NCBI GenBank assembly: GCA_949288455.1
Contig: CASEKF010000015.1
Location: forward strand, 32,898 to 96,897
DNA from: an uncultured bacterium
GTDB lineage: Bacteria; Vulcanimicrobiota; CADAWZ01
Length of the DNA: 64,000 nucleotides
Direction: 5' to 3'
The position numbers and the translations under genes were made by a program. Shown in pieces: positions 1-8,752 of this stretch (positions are counted from its first letter, which is position 1; the number at the start of each line of letters is the position of its first letter). The notes under the pieces are model-generated. The model saw nothing but the letters and a program-made list of their open reading frames with translations, searched no databases and was not told the DNA's origin.

Positions 1-2
1 AA

Positions 3-3000
3 TATCCGTCGTATTCGACATATATGGAACTAGGTTTCTTACTGGAAGAGAACGGAGAGCCGATAAAAGCTCAAAATATCTTTAGGCAAGCGTTTGAATT
101 TATGCCTAAATGTCCGTACGCTTACATGTCTTCCGCTCAAAGTCTTATAAAATCTTCAACCGACGATATTACCGCGTTTAACTTAATACTAGAAGCTATA
201 GACTGCGATCCGTACGGTCCTTTTATAAGTCATGCGGAGGAACTGGTTAAACAGATCCAAAAAGCGTCTTCTGCTACCGGCAAAAACCTGGAGGAAAGAA
301 GAACTAAAAAAGTAGGGGACTCGTTTGAAGACGGCTATAAAATACAAGATATTTTTAAAGGCGGCATGGGAATAGTCTATAAAGTTCTTGAAGAAGAAAC
401 AGGAAAAATATACGCGATAAAAACTTTCCAAGATAAATTTATCTGGAACGCGGAAGTGGTAAAAATGTTTTACCACGAAGCCGAGATCTGGATAAGACTT
501 GGCATACACCAAAATATAGTTCAAGCTATAAAAGTAAAAGACTTCGACGGCAAGCCTTATATGTTTTTGGAATTTATAGAAGGCACAGATTTAGAAGCTA
601 TATTAAAATACAGACAACTTAACGCCGAAGAAATCATAGATTACGCGCTTCAATTTTGCAGCGGGATGGGCTACGCGTATAAAACGCTCGGAGTTATACA
701 CCAAGATATCAAGCCTTCAAATTGTATGATTACGAACGACGGCATTCTAAAGATTACCGACTTCGGATTAGTAAAAATTTTTTCGGAGACCATGGATTCT
801 TCTCAAGCGGACTCTGAGCTTGAACAAATTAAAGCTCAAAGAAAAACCATGATGGAACTCTTGCCTAGCGACATAAAAAACGCTAAGCCGTCAAGTCTTT
901 TAGACGCCAACGCTATCGATATAGATATGGCCGGAGTTACGTCTTCTTTTATGGATACCGATACTATGGACGGCAATAATTCGAAAGTAGGAGGAACAAT
1001 TCCATATATGGCTCCTGAACTTTTTACCGGAGAAGGAACAGTAAGCGCTTTAACGGACATATATTCGTTCGGAGCCATGCTTTATGAAATGATCGACGGA
1101 GAACCTCCGTTCGGAGCGGAGGATTTTGAAAGCTGCATAATGGGCCATATAGAAAAAATCCCGGACAATCCTTCCCTAAAAAGAAAAGACATTCCGGAAG
1201 AGCTCAGCGCAATAGCTTTAAAATGCCTGGAAAAAAATCCGGAAGACAGATACGGCGATTTCAGCGAAATATTTGCGGATCTCACTTCCCTTTCGGCAAA
1301 ATTAGGAATAGAATCATACAGCTTTGGAAACTCAAACGCCGAGGAATACGACACGCTGGAAAGAATGATTTACCGCGGAGAAGCTCTTATGGTTCTTGAA
1401 AAGTACGCGGAAGCGGCCGAAGTCTTTACAAAAACTCTTAAAGTCTATCCTATGGCTACTAAGGTTCTCACTGAAAGAGCGGAGTGCTACAGAGTTATGG
1501 GCAAATATAAAGAATCCCTGCATGATCTCAAGACCTCTTTAAAATCAGATAAAACCAACGCTAAAGCGCACTACTATATGGGACTTCTATGCCTTTCCAT
1601 AAAACAATTCAAAGAAGCTCACGCATATTTTCAAACTTCGGCAAAGCTGAATCCGGATAATGCGGACGTATGGTTAAAATTAGGTTCAATGTACGATCTT
1701 ATAGGAGATCCTAAAACTGCTTTAAAATATTACGATAACGCTTTGAAAATAAATTCAAGATTTACCGTAGCATGGAATAATAAAGGCAATATATTTATGA
1801 AGGAGGGCAAATACTTCGACGCTCTGGCTTGTTATACAAAATCAATCGAATCTAATCCAAGATATCAACTTGCATGGTTAAATCAGGGAATCGTAAAGCA
1901 GCAGCTTCATTTACATTTTGACGCGATCAGCTCCTTCAAAAAATCTATAGAAATCAATCCTAAATCTACGAAAGCCATGGTTTGCATATTGGACTCTCTT
2001 ACGAAAATAAAAGCTTACGACGAGGCCTTTAAATATTTTGAACTGCTTGAGGAACTAGAACAATCAAATTTTTATATACTTTTTTTAAAAGCAGTCTGCT
2101 ATTATGAAAAAGGGATGTTTAAAGAGGCGCTCAAATTTATAAAGCAAGCTTTAGAGCAGGATAAAAACTCAAAACAGGCGGCGAAGTTTCTGCTGTTCGT
2201 TTATCTTAAACTGTATAAATACGCAGAAGGCAAACAGGCGTATGAAAAGTTGTCCTCAGTATGCCGGGAAGATTCGGATATAAAACTCATATATGACACG
2301 ATGTGCGAACGTCTGAACGCGTTAAGCTTTATGAAAGATTATTCCATATGGTTTTCAGAGCCTGAATTACGAGATAATATACATTTTTCCATAACAGAGT
2401 TCGAATTGAACTTCAGCAAATACGAAAACAAACTAAAAGAATACGACGAAAATTCTATCCTAAAAAACAGGCTTTATCTGCTAAATCAAATCATGTCGAA
2501 AGACGTACAGAATTCTAATTCGAAGTATCCATGCGTTAAATTCGTCGACTTTAACGAACCTATTCTTACGGAAGAACAAAAAATTTACGAAGAATTAAAA
2601 AAACTCCTGAGAAAGAACAACGGAAAGCCGCTATTAATTCAAAGTCATTCCAATAACGAAAGCGCATACGACAAAGCGCTGGAGGCCATGTACAAAACTA
2701 AGGATTATACGAAAGCCCTGCAATTATTTCAAAAAATAATTCCTAAAGTATGGGGCGAAATAGAATTATGGAACCATGTAGCCGTATGTATGTTTGAATT
2801 GGGAGATAATATAGGAGCTCTGAATATACTTTCTCAAGGTATAGCCCGGACTCCTTTAGAGTTAAAATTCTGGCTTTTAAAAGGTTTTTTAGAAAAAAAA
2901 CTAAGACTAAAAAAACAAAGCGTCGATACATTCGCATTCATTCTGTCTATATTTCCGGCCTCTACGGAAGCTCTTTTCGCTATAATATCGATAAACACGG

Positions 3001-4715
3001 AAAACGGACTTACAAGAAAGGCGGGATATATAGCGGGAATATTCTCTTCGCTTTTCGACAGGCTTTCTCTTGAAAATCCGACTAATTTATTTGCATTGAG
3101 CTTTATTTATCTGGCCTCAGGAAGATTGGACGAAGCTAAAGACGCAATCGATTCTTTTCTCTCCTTCTACCCTTCCTCAATAGACGCTACGTTTTTATAT
3201 ATTTACTTAGACTTGGCAAAACACAATTATGACTCTGCTCTTAACAGGCTATTGGCAATACAACCCAAAGATACTGAAAATAACTTATATGCCGAGCGCT
3301 TAATGAACCTAATAGAAGGCTATATTTTAATGAATCAGGAAAAATTTGATTTAGCCGACTTGGCTTTTAATAAAATTCCTTCTGCTTTTGAAGAATATCC
3401 CTTCGCAATATACTATAAGATAATCTCAATGTCAAAAACGGAAGATCATGGCCTAGCGGTCAAAACCATTATATCAAATCTTATTTCGGAACATCCAAAC
3501 GAGGATCTTCTCTGGGAAGCGCAGGGATATATATTGAGCAAAGATAAAAACACGTATACAAACGCCTTATGGTCCTTCTCGAAATCAATAGAGCTAAACC
3601 CTGAATCTATATACGCATATATCAACTCAGGCATAGTACTGCATAAAATAGGACGATATGAAGACTCTCTGGAATTTTTTGACAAAGCGATCTCAAAAGA
3701 GGCAGACAATGAAGACGCCATTACGCTAAAAGCCGTTTCGTTCTTCCTTTTAGATAAATGCGACGAAGCTTTAGAATGGATAACAAAAGCCCAAGCTATA
3801 AACGCTTTCAACAGCTTTCCGTACCTTTTAACGGCCGTTATACTTTTTAAACGGGGCAAATATAACGAAGCGTCCGAACGTATTGATCAAGCTTTCGCCA
3901 TAGATCCTAACAATCCTGAGCTTTGGAATCTGAAAGGGCTTTTAATGAGAGCGTCCAATAAAATAAACGACGAAATCTTTAGTTATAACAGAGCTATAGA
4001 GCTAGAGCCTACATGCGTCTCGGCATGCGTCAATAAAGGCATATGGCTAATGGAAACTAAGCGTTATCAAGAAGCTAAGGCAATTTTTGACATAGTGCTT
4101 GAAAAATCGCCTAATTATGCCGTAGCTTGGAGGGAAAGCGGAGAATGTCAATATAAGCTCCAAAAATATAACGACGCTTTAAGACGTTATAACTTAAGCA
4201 TACAAACGACGCCGTTAGATTATGAGGCGCATAATGGGAAAGCTGAAACGCTTATGGCTTTGGACAAAAGTTCCGAAGCTTTATGGGCTATGCAGAGATC
4301 GGTTGAACTTAACGATAAACAGGCTAACATCTGGAATAATATCGGAGTAGTTCTAGCTCGCTCAGGAGTTTACGAACAAGCTTATCAATCGTTAATAAAG
4401 GCTTCCGAACAAGAAGATATTTACGACGTAATAATTTATAATTTGCTGCTGATGTCCATGGAAATCAATCACATAGAAAATATAAAACTGTTCAGCGAAA
4501 GATTTTATGAAATCGAAACATCTCTTGAATTACCTCAACCGGGCAAATCTCAGTTGCTTTTAGCTCCGTTTCGACAACCTACCGCGCCTTTTGCGACTAC
4601 TGATTTTAGTTCATATTTCGATTTAAAAGTAAAACCTATGCCGTTATTCTTCATTAAAACGGGAGAATACCTTACGACACGAAAAAATTTCTGCTATAAT
4701 TACTTAGAGACTTGA
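3..4715 (+). CDS. Serine/threonine protein kinase with extended TPR array (5'-partial)
   Basis: Hanks-type kinase followed by about 1100 residues of tetratricopeptide repeats; probably a cytoplasmic signalling scaffold. Numbering from the ATG at 24: TPR-like helices 1-60, kinase domain about 103-425, TPRs about 435-1500. Kinase motifs visible: glycine loop GGMGIVYK (113-120), AIK lysine K133, catalytic HQDIKPSN (H226, D228, N233; HQD rather than HRD), DFG 246-248, YMAPE about 328-332. An insertion of about 70 residues rich in S, D and M separates DFG from the APE motif, unusually long for an activation segment. The frame is open to the left edge (codons from base 3) and the residues before the first ATG continue a TPR-like helix, so the true start is probably outside the window. 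No membrane segment is seen. Substrates cannot be inferred. The small TPR gene downstream is on the same strand, 201 bp away. Confidence 0.88.
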   Translation, partial: YPSYSTYMELGFLLEENGEPIKAQNIFRQAFEFMPKCPYAYMSSAQSLIKSSTDDITAFNLILEAIDCDPYGPFISHAEELVKQIQKASSATGKNLEERRTKKVGDSFEDGYKIQDIFKGGMGIVYKVLEEETGKIYAIKTFQDKFIWNAEVVKMFYHEAEIWIRLGIHQNIVQAIKVKDFDGKPYMFLEFIEGTDLEAILKYRQLNAEEIIDYALQFCSGMGYAYKTLGVIHQDIKPSNCMITNDGILKITDFGLVKIFSETMDSSQADSELEQIKAQRKTMMELLPSDIKNAKPSSLLDANAIDIDMAGVTSSFMDTDTMDGNNSKVGGTIPYMAPELFTGEGTVSALTDIYSFGAMLYEMIDGEPPFGAEDFESCIMGHIEKIPDNPSLKRKDIPEELSAIALKCLEKNPEDRYGDFSEIFADLTSLSAKLGIESYSFGNSNAEEYDTLERMIYRGEALMVLEKYAEAAEVFTKTLKVYPMATKVLTERAECYRVMGKYKESLHDLKTSLKSDKTNAKAHYYMGLLCLSIKQFKEAHAYFQTSAKLNPDNADVWLKLGSMYDLIGDPKTALKYYDNALKINSRFTVAWNNKGNIFMKEGKYFDALACYTKSIESNPRYQLAWLNQGIVKQQLHLHFDAISSFKKSIEINPKSTKAMVCILDSLTKIKAYDEAFKYFELLEELEQSNFYILFLKAVCYYEKGMFKEALKFIKQALEQDKNSKQAAKFLLFVYLKLYKYAEGKQAYEKLSSVCREDSDIKLIYDTMCERLNALSFMKDYSIWFSEPELRDNIHFSITEFELNFSKYENKLKEYDENSILKNRLYLLNQIMSKDVQNSNSKYPCVKFVDFNEPILTEEQKIYEELKKLLRKNNGKPLLIQSHSNNESAYDKALEAMYKTKDYTKALQLFQKIIPKVWGEIELWNHVAVCMFELGDNIGALNILSQGIARTPLELKFWLLKGFLEKKLRLKKQSVDTFAFILSIFPASTEALFAIISINTENGLTRKAGYIAGIFSSLFDRLSLENPTNLFALSFIYLASGRLDEAKDAIDSFLSFYPSSIDATFLYIYLDLAKHNYDSALNRLLAIQPKDTENNLYAERLMNLIEGYILMNQEKFDLADLAFNKIPSAFEEYPFAIYYKIISMSKTEDHGLAVKTIISNLISEHPNEDLLWEAQGYILSKDKNTYTNALWSFSKSIELNPESIYAYINSGIVLHKIGRYEDSLEFFDKAISKEADNEDAITLKAVSFFLLDKCDEALEWITKAQAINAFNSFPYLLTAVILFKRGKYNEASERIDQAFAIDPNNPELWNLKGLLMRASNKINDEIFSYNRAIELEPTCVSACVNKGIWLMETKRYQEAKAIFDIVLEKSPNYAVAWRESGECQYKLQKYNDALRRYNLSIQTTPLDYEAHNGKAETLMALDKSSEALWAMQRSVELNDKQANIWNNIGVVLARSGVYEQAYQSLIKASEQEDIYDVIIYNLLLMSMEINHIENIKLFSERFYEIETSLELPQPGKSQLLLAPFRQPTAPFATTDFSSYFDLKVKPMPLFFIKTGEYLTTRKNFCYNYLET

Positions 4716-4768
4716 TAAAAAACAAATAGTTTGGTATAACATATTAACAATTACTACGTTTTAACGAA

Positions 4769-4782
4769 CGCTTTCGAAAGCG
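4769..4782. other. Perfect 14-bp palindrome in the kinase/TPR intergenic gap
   Basis: The bases CGCTTTCGAAAGCG form an uninterrupted palindrome in the 201-bp gap after the kinase gene, followed closely by an A-rich stretch. With no loop it suits a dimeric protein-binding site better than a terminator hairpin. No further evidence bears on its role. The rest of the gap (4716-4916) is AT-rich and holds no gene I can support. Confidence 0.3.
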
Positions 4783-4916
4783 AACGAATAAAAAAAACGC
4801 TGTAAACTAATAAATTAAACGATATATTAAAAAATTTATAAATACCTGCGTTTTCTTTAACGACGGCAATCAAATAACGTTAATAAATAAACGTTTAAAA
4901 AATGAGAGGATATTTA

Positions 4917-5708
4917 ATGCAAAATACGCATCTAGATTCAGAAGTTTTAAAATCTCTTAAACATAGAGTTTCCAGGCTGGTTAAAGAAAAAAAATTTAAC
5001 GAAGCGGTCGAAGTTCTAGTAGAAATAACTCAAATTGATCCGAGAGATTTTCGAGCTTATTTCCAAATGGCTCAATTATTTTTCGCTCAAAAAAAATATG
5101 AAGGAGCCGAAAAAATGTGCCAGCAGGCTATTATCGTAAAGAACGACGATATCAGGCCCTGGCTGATATTAGGAAATATATACGCGGCTAACGGACAGAT
5201 GGATAAAATACTCACTCAACTTCCTGCCGGGATTGCGATTCAGCCGGATAATTTTCAATTAAATTATCTCGTAGGCTACGCTTACGCTAAAAAAGGCGAC
5301 TTTCAAAAAGCGGCGCAATACCTCAAAAAAGCGCAGGAAAAAGAGCCTGACAATCAAAAGGCAATTCAAGCTCTGCAAGCGGTCAACGCGACTCTCAAAA
5401 AACTTCAGCCGCAGACTCCCATTTCGCCTGCCGGAGCCGAAAACGAAGCGAAAACTCATTCCGCTAATTCAAAAAACGAAGATTCTAAAGTCAGAACTTC
5501 CTCATGGCAAACTACGCAAAATTCTTCCGGAAATCAGGGCGGAATCTGGGGGAACATATCGTCTCAACAGCATATTCAAAATAAACCTGCCTCGGCTCAC
5601 AACGACGTATGGGGAAGACAAGAACAGACAAATACTTCGCAAAACTCGAATCAAAGCTCTCAGCCGCAGCAAAAGAAAAAAAGCATATGGGATAATTTAA
5701 AAAATTAG
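4917..5708 (+). CDS. Small TPR protein with Q/N/S-rich tail
   Basis: A 263-residue soluble protein: four TPR-like helix pairs (about residues 10-165), with motifs such as AYFQMAQLFFAQKKYEGAE and LNYLVGYAYAKKGDFQKAAQ, then a low-complexity Q/N/S tail that carries spaced tryptophans in IWGN, VWGR and IWDN. TPRs usually bind partner proteins; the tail looks disordered and the W motifs could be short linear binding motifs (inference). An ATG at 4902 is in frame, but GAGAGGA at 4904-4910 lies six bases before the ATG at 4917, so the inner start is preferred. It follows the TPR-kinase gene, so a role in the same signalling complex is possible but unproven. A strong hairpin begins 12 bases after the stop. 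Confidence 0.75.
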   Translation: MQNTHLDSEVLKSLKHRVSRLVKEKKFNEAVEVLVEITQIDPRDFRAYFQMAQLFFAQKKYEGAEKMCQQAIIVKNDDIRPWLILGNIYAANGQMDKILTQLPAGIAIQPDNFQLNYLVGYAYAKKGDFQKAAQYLKKAQEKEPDNQKAIQALQAVNATLKKLQPQTPISPAGAENEAKTHSANSKNEDSKVRTSSWQTTQNSSGNQGGIWGNISSQQHIQNKPASAHNDVWGRQEQTNTSQNSNQSSQPQQKKKSIWDNLKN

Positions 5709-5720
5709 CGTAAAAATAAC

Positions 5721-5765
5721 AATTATCAATAAGGTATGGCGATTTGCCATACCTTATTGATAATT
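5721..5765. terminator. Perfect 20-bp hairpin between convergent genes
   Basis: Arms 5721-5740 and 5746-5765 are exact inverted repeats around a 5-base loop (GATTT). The hairpin lies between the small TPR gene (+) and the zinc-ribbon gene (-), whose frameshifted tail ends at 5773, just outside the stem. A bidirectional terminator is the natural reading. The T-tract on either side is weak, so RNA processing or stabilisation is an alternative. Confidence 0.7.
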
Positions 5766-5772
5766 AAAAGAA

Positions 5773-5946
5773 TCATCTTCTGCCGTCGAATATAAGATCA
5801 GCGAGAAAGTCCAGAAAAAAAGCTCCGAAATCAATGGCGTCGCTTGTTCTGCGAACGCTTCTTCTAGGCGTTTCCAGACTATTCCAAGAATCTACGCCAA
5901 GATAGCCTGGATTATCGAACCGCCCGGCATCGGGACATGCGAAAGT
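5773..5946 (-). pseudogene. Out-of-frame C-terminal continuation of the zinc-ribbon gene
   Basis: On the minus strand, in the -1 frame relative to the zinc-ribbon gene, the sequence is open from 5946 to a TGA at 5773-5775. It translates to a plausible tail containing GYLGVDSWNSLETPRRSVRR and ending DFGAFFLDFLADLIFDGRR. Codon choice resembles neighbouring genes and the frame ends just before the 5721-5765 hairpin, as a real gene end would. The frameshift must lie in the 5892-5946 overlap, where CCC and GGG runs are candidates for a one-base indel. I see no canonical -1 slippery heptamer. A sequencing error, a real mutation or recoding all remain possible. Confidence 0.55.
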
Positions 5947-6281
5947 TCAAAAATACGCTTAAGTTCTCCGCCGTCGAACCATACGGCCTTACATTGTTCG
6001 CACGTATCTACGTTAACGCCGTGACGCTGCATGACATTTAAAACAGACGAACATATCGGGCACTCGCGAGTCCCTTCCTCAATCAAACTTATTCCATTTT
6101 GAAGTTCTATAATTGGGATCGACGTTTCAGGAAATATCTTCAGTTTCATAATTTTAGAAATTTCAGAATACATAAGCCACATACCCCCGCAGTTATAACA
6201 AACGTTTATAGACGCGGGGGTATCGGAGCCAAGATTGATATCTTTTTTATAAAGTTTATTGCGGCAAGCCGGGCAATTCAT
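5892..6281 (-). CDS. zf-TFIIB-type zinc-ribbon protein, apparently frameshifted at the 3' end
   Basis: A 129-residue protein with two zinc-ribbon units. Unit 1 has CPAC at residues 4-7 and CYNCGGMWL about 28-36; unit 2 has CPIC about 74-77 and CEQCKAVWFDGGEL about 94-107. The CxxC-x(n)-CxxCxGxWxDxGEL pattern is that of the zf-TFIIB family, small proteins of unknown role thought to bind zinc and possibly nucleic acid or protein. The start is set by AGGAGGAGAT directly upstream. The frame stops at 5892, but another frame continues coding-like sequence to 5773 (separate entry), so the protein is probably about 40 residues longer in the living genome, or the copy is damaged. Confidence 0.7.
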   Translation of the reverse strand: MNCPACRNKLYKKDINLGSDTPASINVCYNCGGMWLMYSEISKIMKLKIFPETSIPIIELQNGISLIEEGTRECPICSSVLNVMQRHGVNVDTCEQCKAVWFDGGELKRIFELSHVPMPGGSIIQAILA

Positions 6282-6310
6282 ATCTCCTCCTAATTTTTTT
6301 TGCGTCGAGC

Positions 6311-6859
6311 TTAAAAAAGCTTATCTTCACATTCCGCTAAAAACGGCGCGGAAGCGTCTTTCTTAGACAATTCCGGAGTTATCTCTCCCCAATCGACTGA
6401 TATTTGAGGATCATTCCATCTTACGCTAAAATCATGTTCGGGAGAATAATATTCGTCGGTTTTATACACAACTTCCGTATTCTCGACCAAAGTCAAAAAA
6501 CCATGCGCGAATCCTGCGGGTATAAAAATCTGCTTTTTATTTTCTTCGCTGAGTTCTACGGAAGTCCACTTTAAATAAGATTTAGAAGATCGCCTCAAAT
6601 CAACCGCCACGTCAAGTATTTTGCCCCTTACGCATCTGACAAGTTTAGCCTGCGCTTTAGGCTTGAGCTGAAAATGCAGGCCTCTCAACGTATATATTTT
6701 TTCAGATTTTGAATGATTATCCTGTACGAAATCGCAAAATAATCCGAAAGGCTCTAGTTTTTTTCTGGAATAACTTTCGAAAAACCAGCCTCTGTTATCC
6801 TTAAAAACATCCGGAGTTATAACAAGAACTCCGTCCAAAGAAGTTTGTTCGCAAATCAT
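6311..6859 (-). CDS. rfbC: dTDP-4-dehydrorhamnose 3,5-epimerase
   Basis: A 182-residue cupin enzyme of the dTDP-L-rhamnose pathway (RfbC/RmlC), which epimerises C3 and C5 of dTDP-4-dehydro-6-deoxy-D-glucose. Family motifs present: FKDNRGWFFE (residues 19-28), LRGLHFQ with the catalytic base H62, KLVRCVRGKILDVAVDLR (72-89), IPAGFAHGF (113-121), then a tyrosine in the VVYKTDEYY segment. Length matches the family (about 180). An in-frame ATG at 6874 exists, but GGAG precedes the ATG at 6859 at usable distance, and family members start about five residues before the T-x-L-x-G-V motif, favouring 6859. No rmlA, rmlB or rmlD partner adjoins it, so the rest of the pathway must be elsewhere. It is 30 bases downstream of the zinc-ribbon start on the same strand. 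Confidence 0.93.
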   Translation of the reverse strand: MICEQTSLDGVLVITPDVFKDNRGWFFESYSRKKLEPFGLFCDFVQDNHSKSEKIYTLRGLHFQLKPKAQAKLVRCVRGKILDVAVDLRRSSKSYLKWTSVELSEENKKQIFIPAGFAHGFLTLVENTEVVYKTDEYYSPEHDFSVRWNDPQISVDWGEITPELSKKDASAPFLAECEDKLF

Positions 6860-7027
6860 AAAAACAGGCTCCATATAATTTTAAACTAAAAATTTCTGTA
6901 TCAAAAAAACAAATCCTTTCATAAACCGGCTAAATGAATCTCTCTAGTCTAAATTTTAAACAGGAAGAAAACGAATTCAGAAAGAAATAAGTCTCTTCAG
7001 AATAGCTATGAAAGGCTTTAGGCGATA

Positions 7028-7981
7028 ATGATTTCCGTAAAAAACTTAACGAAAAAATATGGAGAAACAACGGCTTTAGACAATATAACTTTTAACGTTG
7101 AAAAAGGCGAAATAGTCGGCCTTCTAGGTCCCAACGCGGCCGGGAAAACAACGACCATGCGAATTTTAACCGGGTACTTTCCCCCTACTTCGGGCGAAGT
7201 AATAATCGCCGGAAAAAACGTCGCGGAAGATTCGCTGTACATTAGAAAAAACACGGGATATCTTCCTGAATCGGCGCCTTTATATTCAGATATGACAGTC
7301 GACGAATTTCTAGATTTCGCGGCGGAAGCCAAAGGACTGAATGGTAAAACCAAACGGGAAAGCAAAGATAACGCTATAAATAATTGTAACCTACAGGACT
7401 ATGCTTTTAAACAATTAAAAACTCTTTCTAAAGGCTACAAACAAAGAGTAGGATTAGCGCAAGCCATAATAAACTCCCCGCAAATTCTTATTTTAGACGA
7501 GCCTACCGTAGGACTAGATCCGCAACAGATCAAAGATATGAGGGAAATAATAACAAATTTATCTAAAAAATCGACAATAATACTCTCTTCTCATATCCTT
7601 GAAGAAATCAGCAAAACATGTAATAGAGTCATTATCATGAACAAAGGAAAAGTTCTGGCGACAGATACTCCCGACAATCTCTCTTCTAAAATAGAAAAAT
7701 CAGACAGATTATTTTTCGAACTAGGAGGCGATAAAGAAACCGCGCTTAACATAATAAAACAAACTAAAGGCATTACGGAGTGCGGTTATTCAAATCTAAA
7801 TTTAAATGAAGAAAACAGTTTCGGCATCGAAGCCTTGTCCGAAAAATCTCCGGAAATAAGAAACGTCATAATAAAGGAACTTATCGCCAAAGATATATCG
7901 GTATATCAAATCAAACTTGAAAAATTGACGCTTGAACAAATATTTTCAGCAATAGTCGAGGAGGCTAAGCAAACGAAATGA
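7028..7981 (+). CDS. ABC transporter ATP-binding protein, GldA/NosF-like
   Basis: A 317-residue ABC ATPase. Walker A GPNAAGKT (residues 34-41; the usual GPNGAGKT has one G to A change that keeps the Gxxxx-GKT core), Q-loop region near GYLPESAPLY, signature LSKGYKQRV (about 138-146), Walker B ILILDEPTVGLDP and switch histidine in LSSHIL. A C-terminal extension of about 90 residues follows the nucleotide-binding domain, as in exporter-type ATPases such as CcmA, NosF and GldA. Its stop overlaps the permease start (ATGA), so the two are translationally coupled. The permease, a GldG-like protein and a DUF4340 protein follow in the order known from Gld-like ABC systems. Cargo is unknown. The ribosome-binding site is weak. 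Confidence 0.92.
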   Translation: MISVKNLTKKYGETTALDNITFNVEKGEIVGLLGPNAAGKTTTMRILTGYFPPTSGEVIIAGKNVAEDSLYIRKNTGYLPESAPLYSDMTVDEFLDFAAEAKGLNGKTKRESKDNAINNCNLQDYAFKQLKTLSKGYKQRVGLAQAIINSPQILILDEPTVGLDPQQIKDMREIITNLSKKSTIILSSHILEEISKTCNRVIIMNKGKVLATDTPDNLSSKIEKSDRLFFELGGDKETALNIIKQTKGITECGYSNLNLNEENSFGIEALSEKSPEIRNVIIKELIAKDISVYQIKLEKLTLEQIFSAIVEEAKQTK

Positions 7982-8748
7982 CGGCAGTATTAAAAAAAGA
8001 ACTCAGCTATTATTTTAAATCTATAACCGCATACTTTATGGCAGCCGCTCTTATTACCGTATGCGGGATCCTATTTTATTTAAGAACGGTATATTATGCC
8101 GAACAAAGTATGTTGGCGTCTTCGATGCCTCCCGGTACGGCTCCTAAGTTAAACTTCAACTCGGCTATACTTGCGTCTCTTCCTGCTACCGTCTCCTTCG
8201 TAATGATTTTCTTCGTCATACCGGCGACTACTATGCATGTGTTCGCGGAAGAAAAGAAGAACGGAACTCTTGAAATGCTTTTTACTTATCCTTTCACAGA
8301 GTTTGATTTAATAGCCGGAAAATATATAGGAAGCATACTGGCTATTCTTCCAGGAGCAGCATTAACCGCTCTATTTCCAATCTTCCTTCTAAAATATATG
8401 CCCGGTATGGATTTAGGATATTTGGCCGCCGGATATACGGGTATTATTCTCGCGTGCTTAGCCGGAACGGCTATAGGAATATGGGCTTCCTCGCTTACGT
8501 CGAGTCAAATTCTGGCTTGCTCTATAACGATATTGACATTTTTAATTTTATGGCTTATAGGAGGCTCCGCAGATCTTATGGACGGCATAGGAAGAGAATT
8601 TCTCAACGCGGTTTCCTTTTCCTCAAATTTGGAAACTTTCACGAAAGGAACTATAGAGCTGCCCGCCGTCGTATATTTCATAGGCCTGACTTTATTCTTT
8701 TTATATTTGACTTATTATAATTTAACGTCGCGCAAATGGAGAGGATAA
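7978..8748 (+). CDS. ABC transporter permease, GldF/ABC-2 type
   Basis: A 256-residue inner-membrane permease with six predicted segments at about 15-34, 53-80, 110-137, 145-168, 175-196 and 229-250. The segment HVFAEEKKNGTLEMLFTYP between the second and third is the coupling-helix motif typical of ABC-2/GldF permeases. It overlaps the ATPase gene by four bases and ends four bases before the GldG-like gene, so the three are an operon. Family knowledge: GldA/GldF/GldG is required for gliding in some Bacteroidetes, but homologues occur in many non-gliding phyla and their cargo is not established. I would not infer motility. Confidence 0.9.
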   Translation: MTAVLKKELSYYFKSITAYFMAAALITVCGILFYLRTVYYAEQSMLASSMPPGTAPKLNFNSAILASLPATVSFVMIFFVIPATTMHVFAEEKKNGTLEMLFTYPFTEFDLIAGKYIGSILAILPGAALTALFPIFLLKYMPGMDLGYLAAGYTGIILACLAGTAIGIWASSLTSSQILACSITILTFLILWLIGGSADLMDGIGREFLNAVSFSSNLETFTKGTIELPAVVYFIGLTLFFLYLTYYNLTSRKWRG

Positions 8749-8752
8749 TCTT

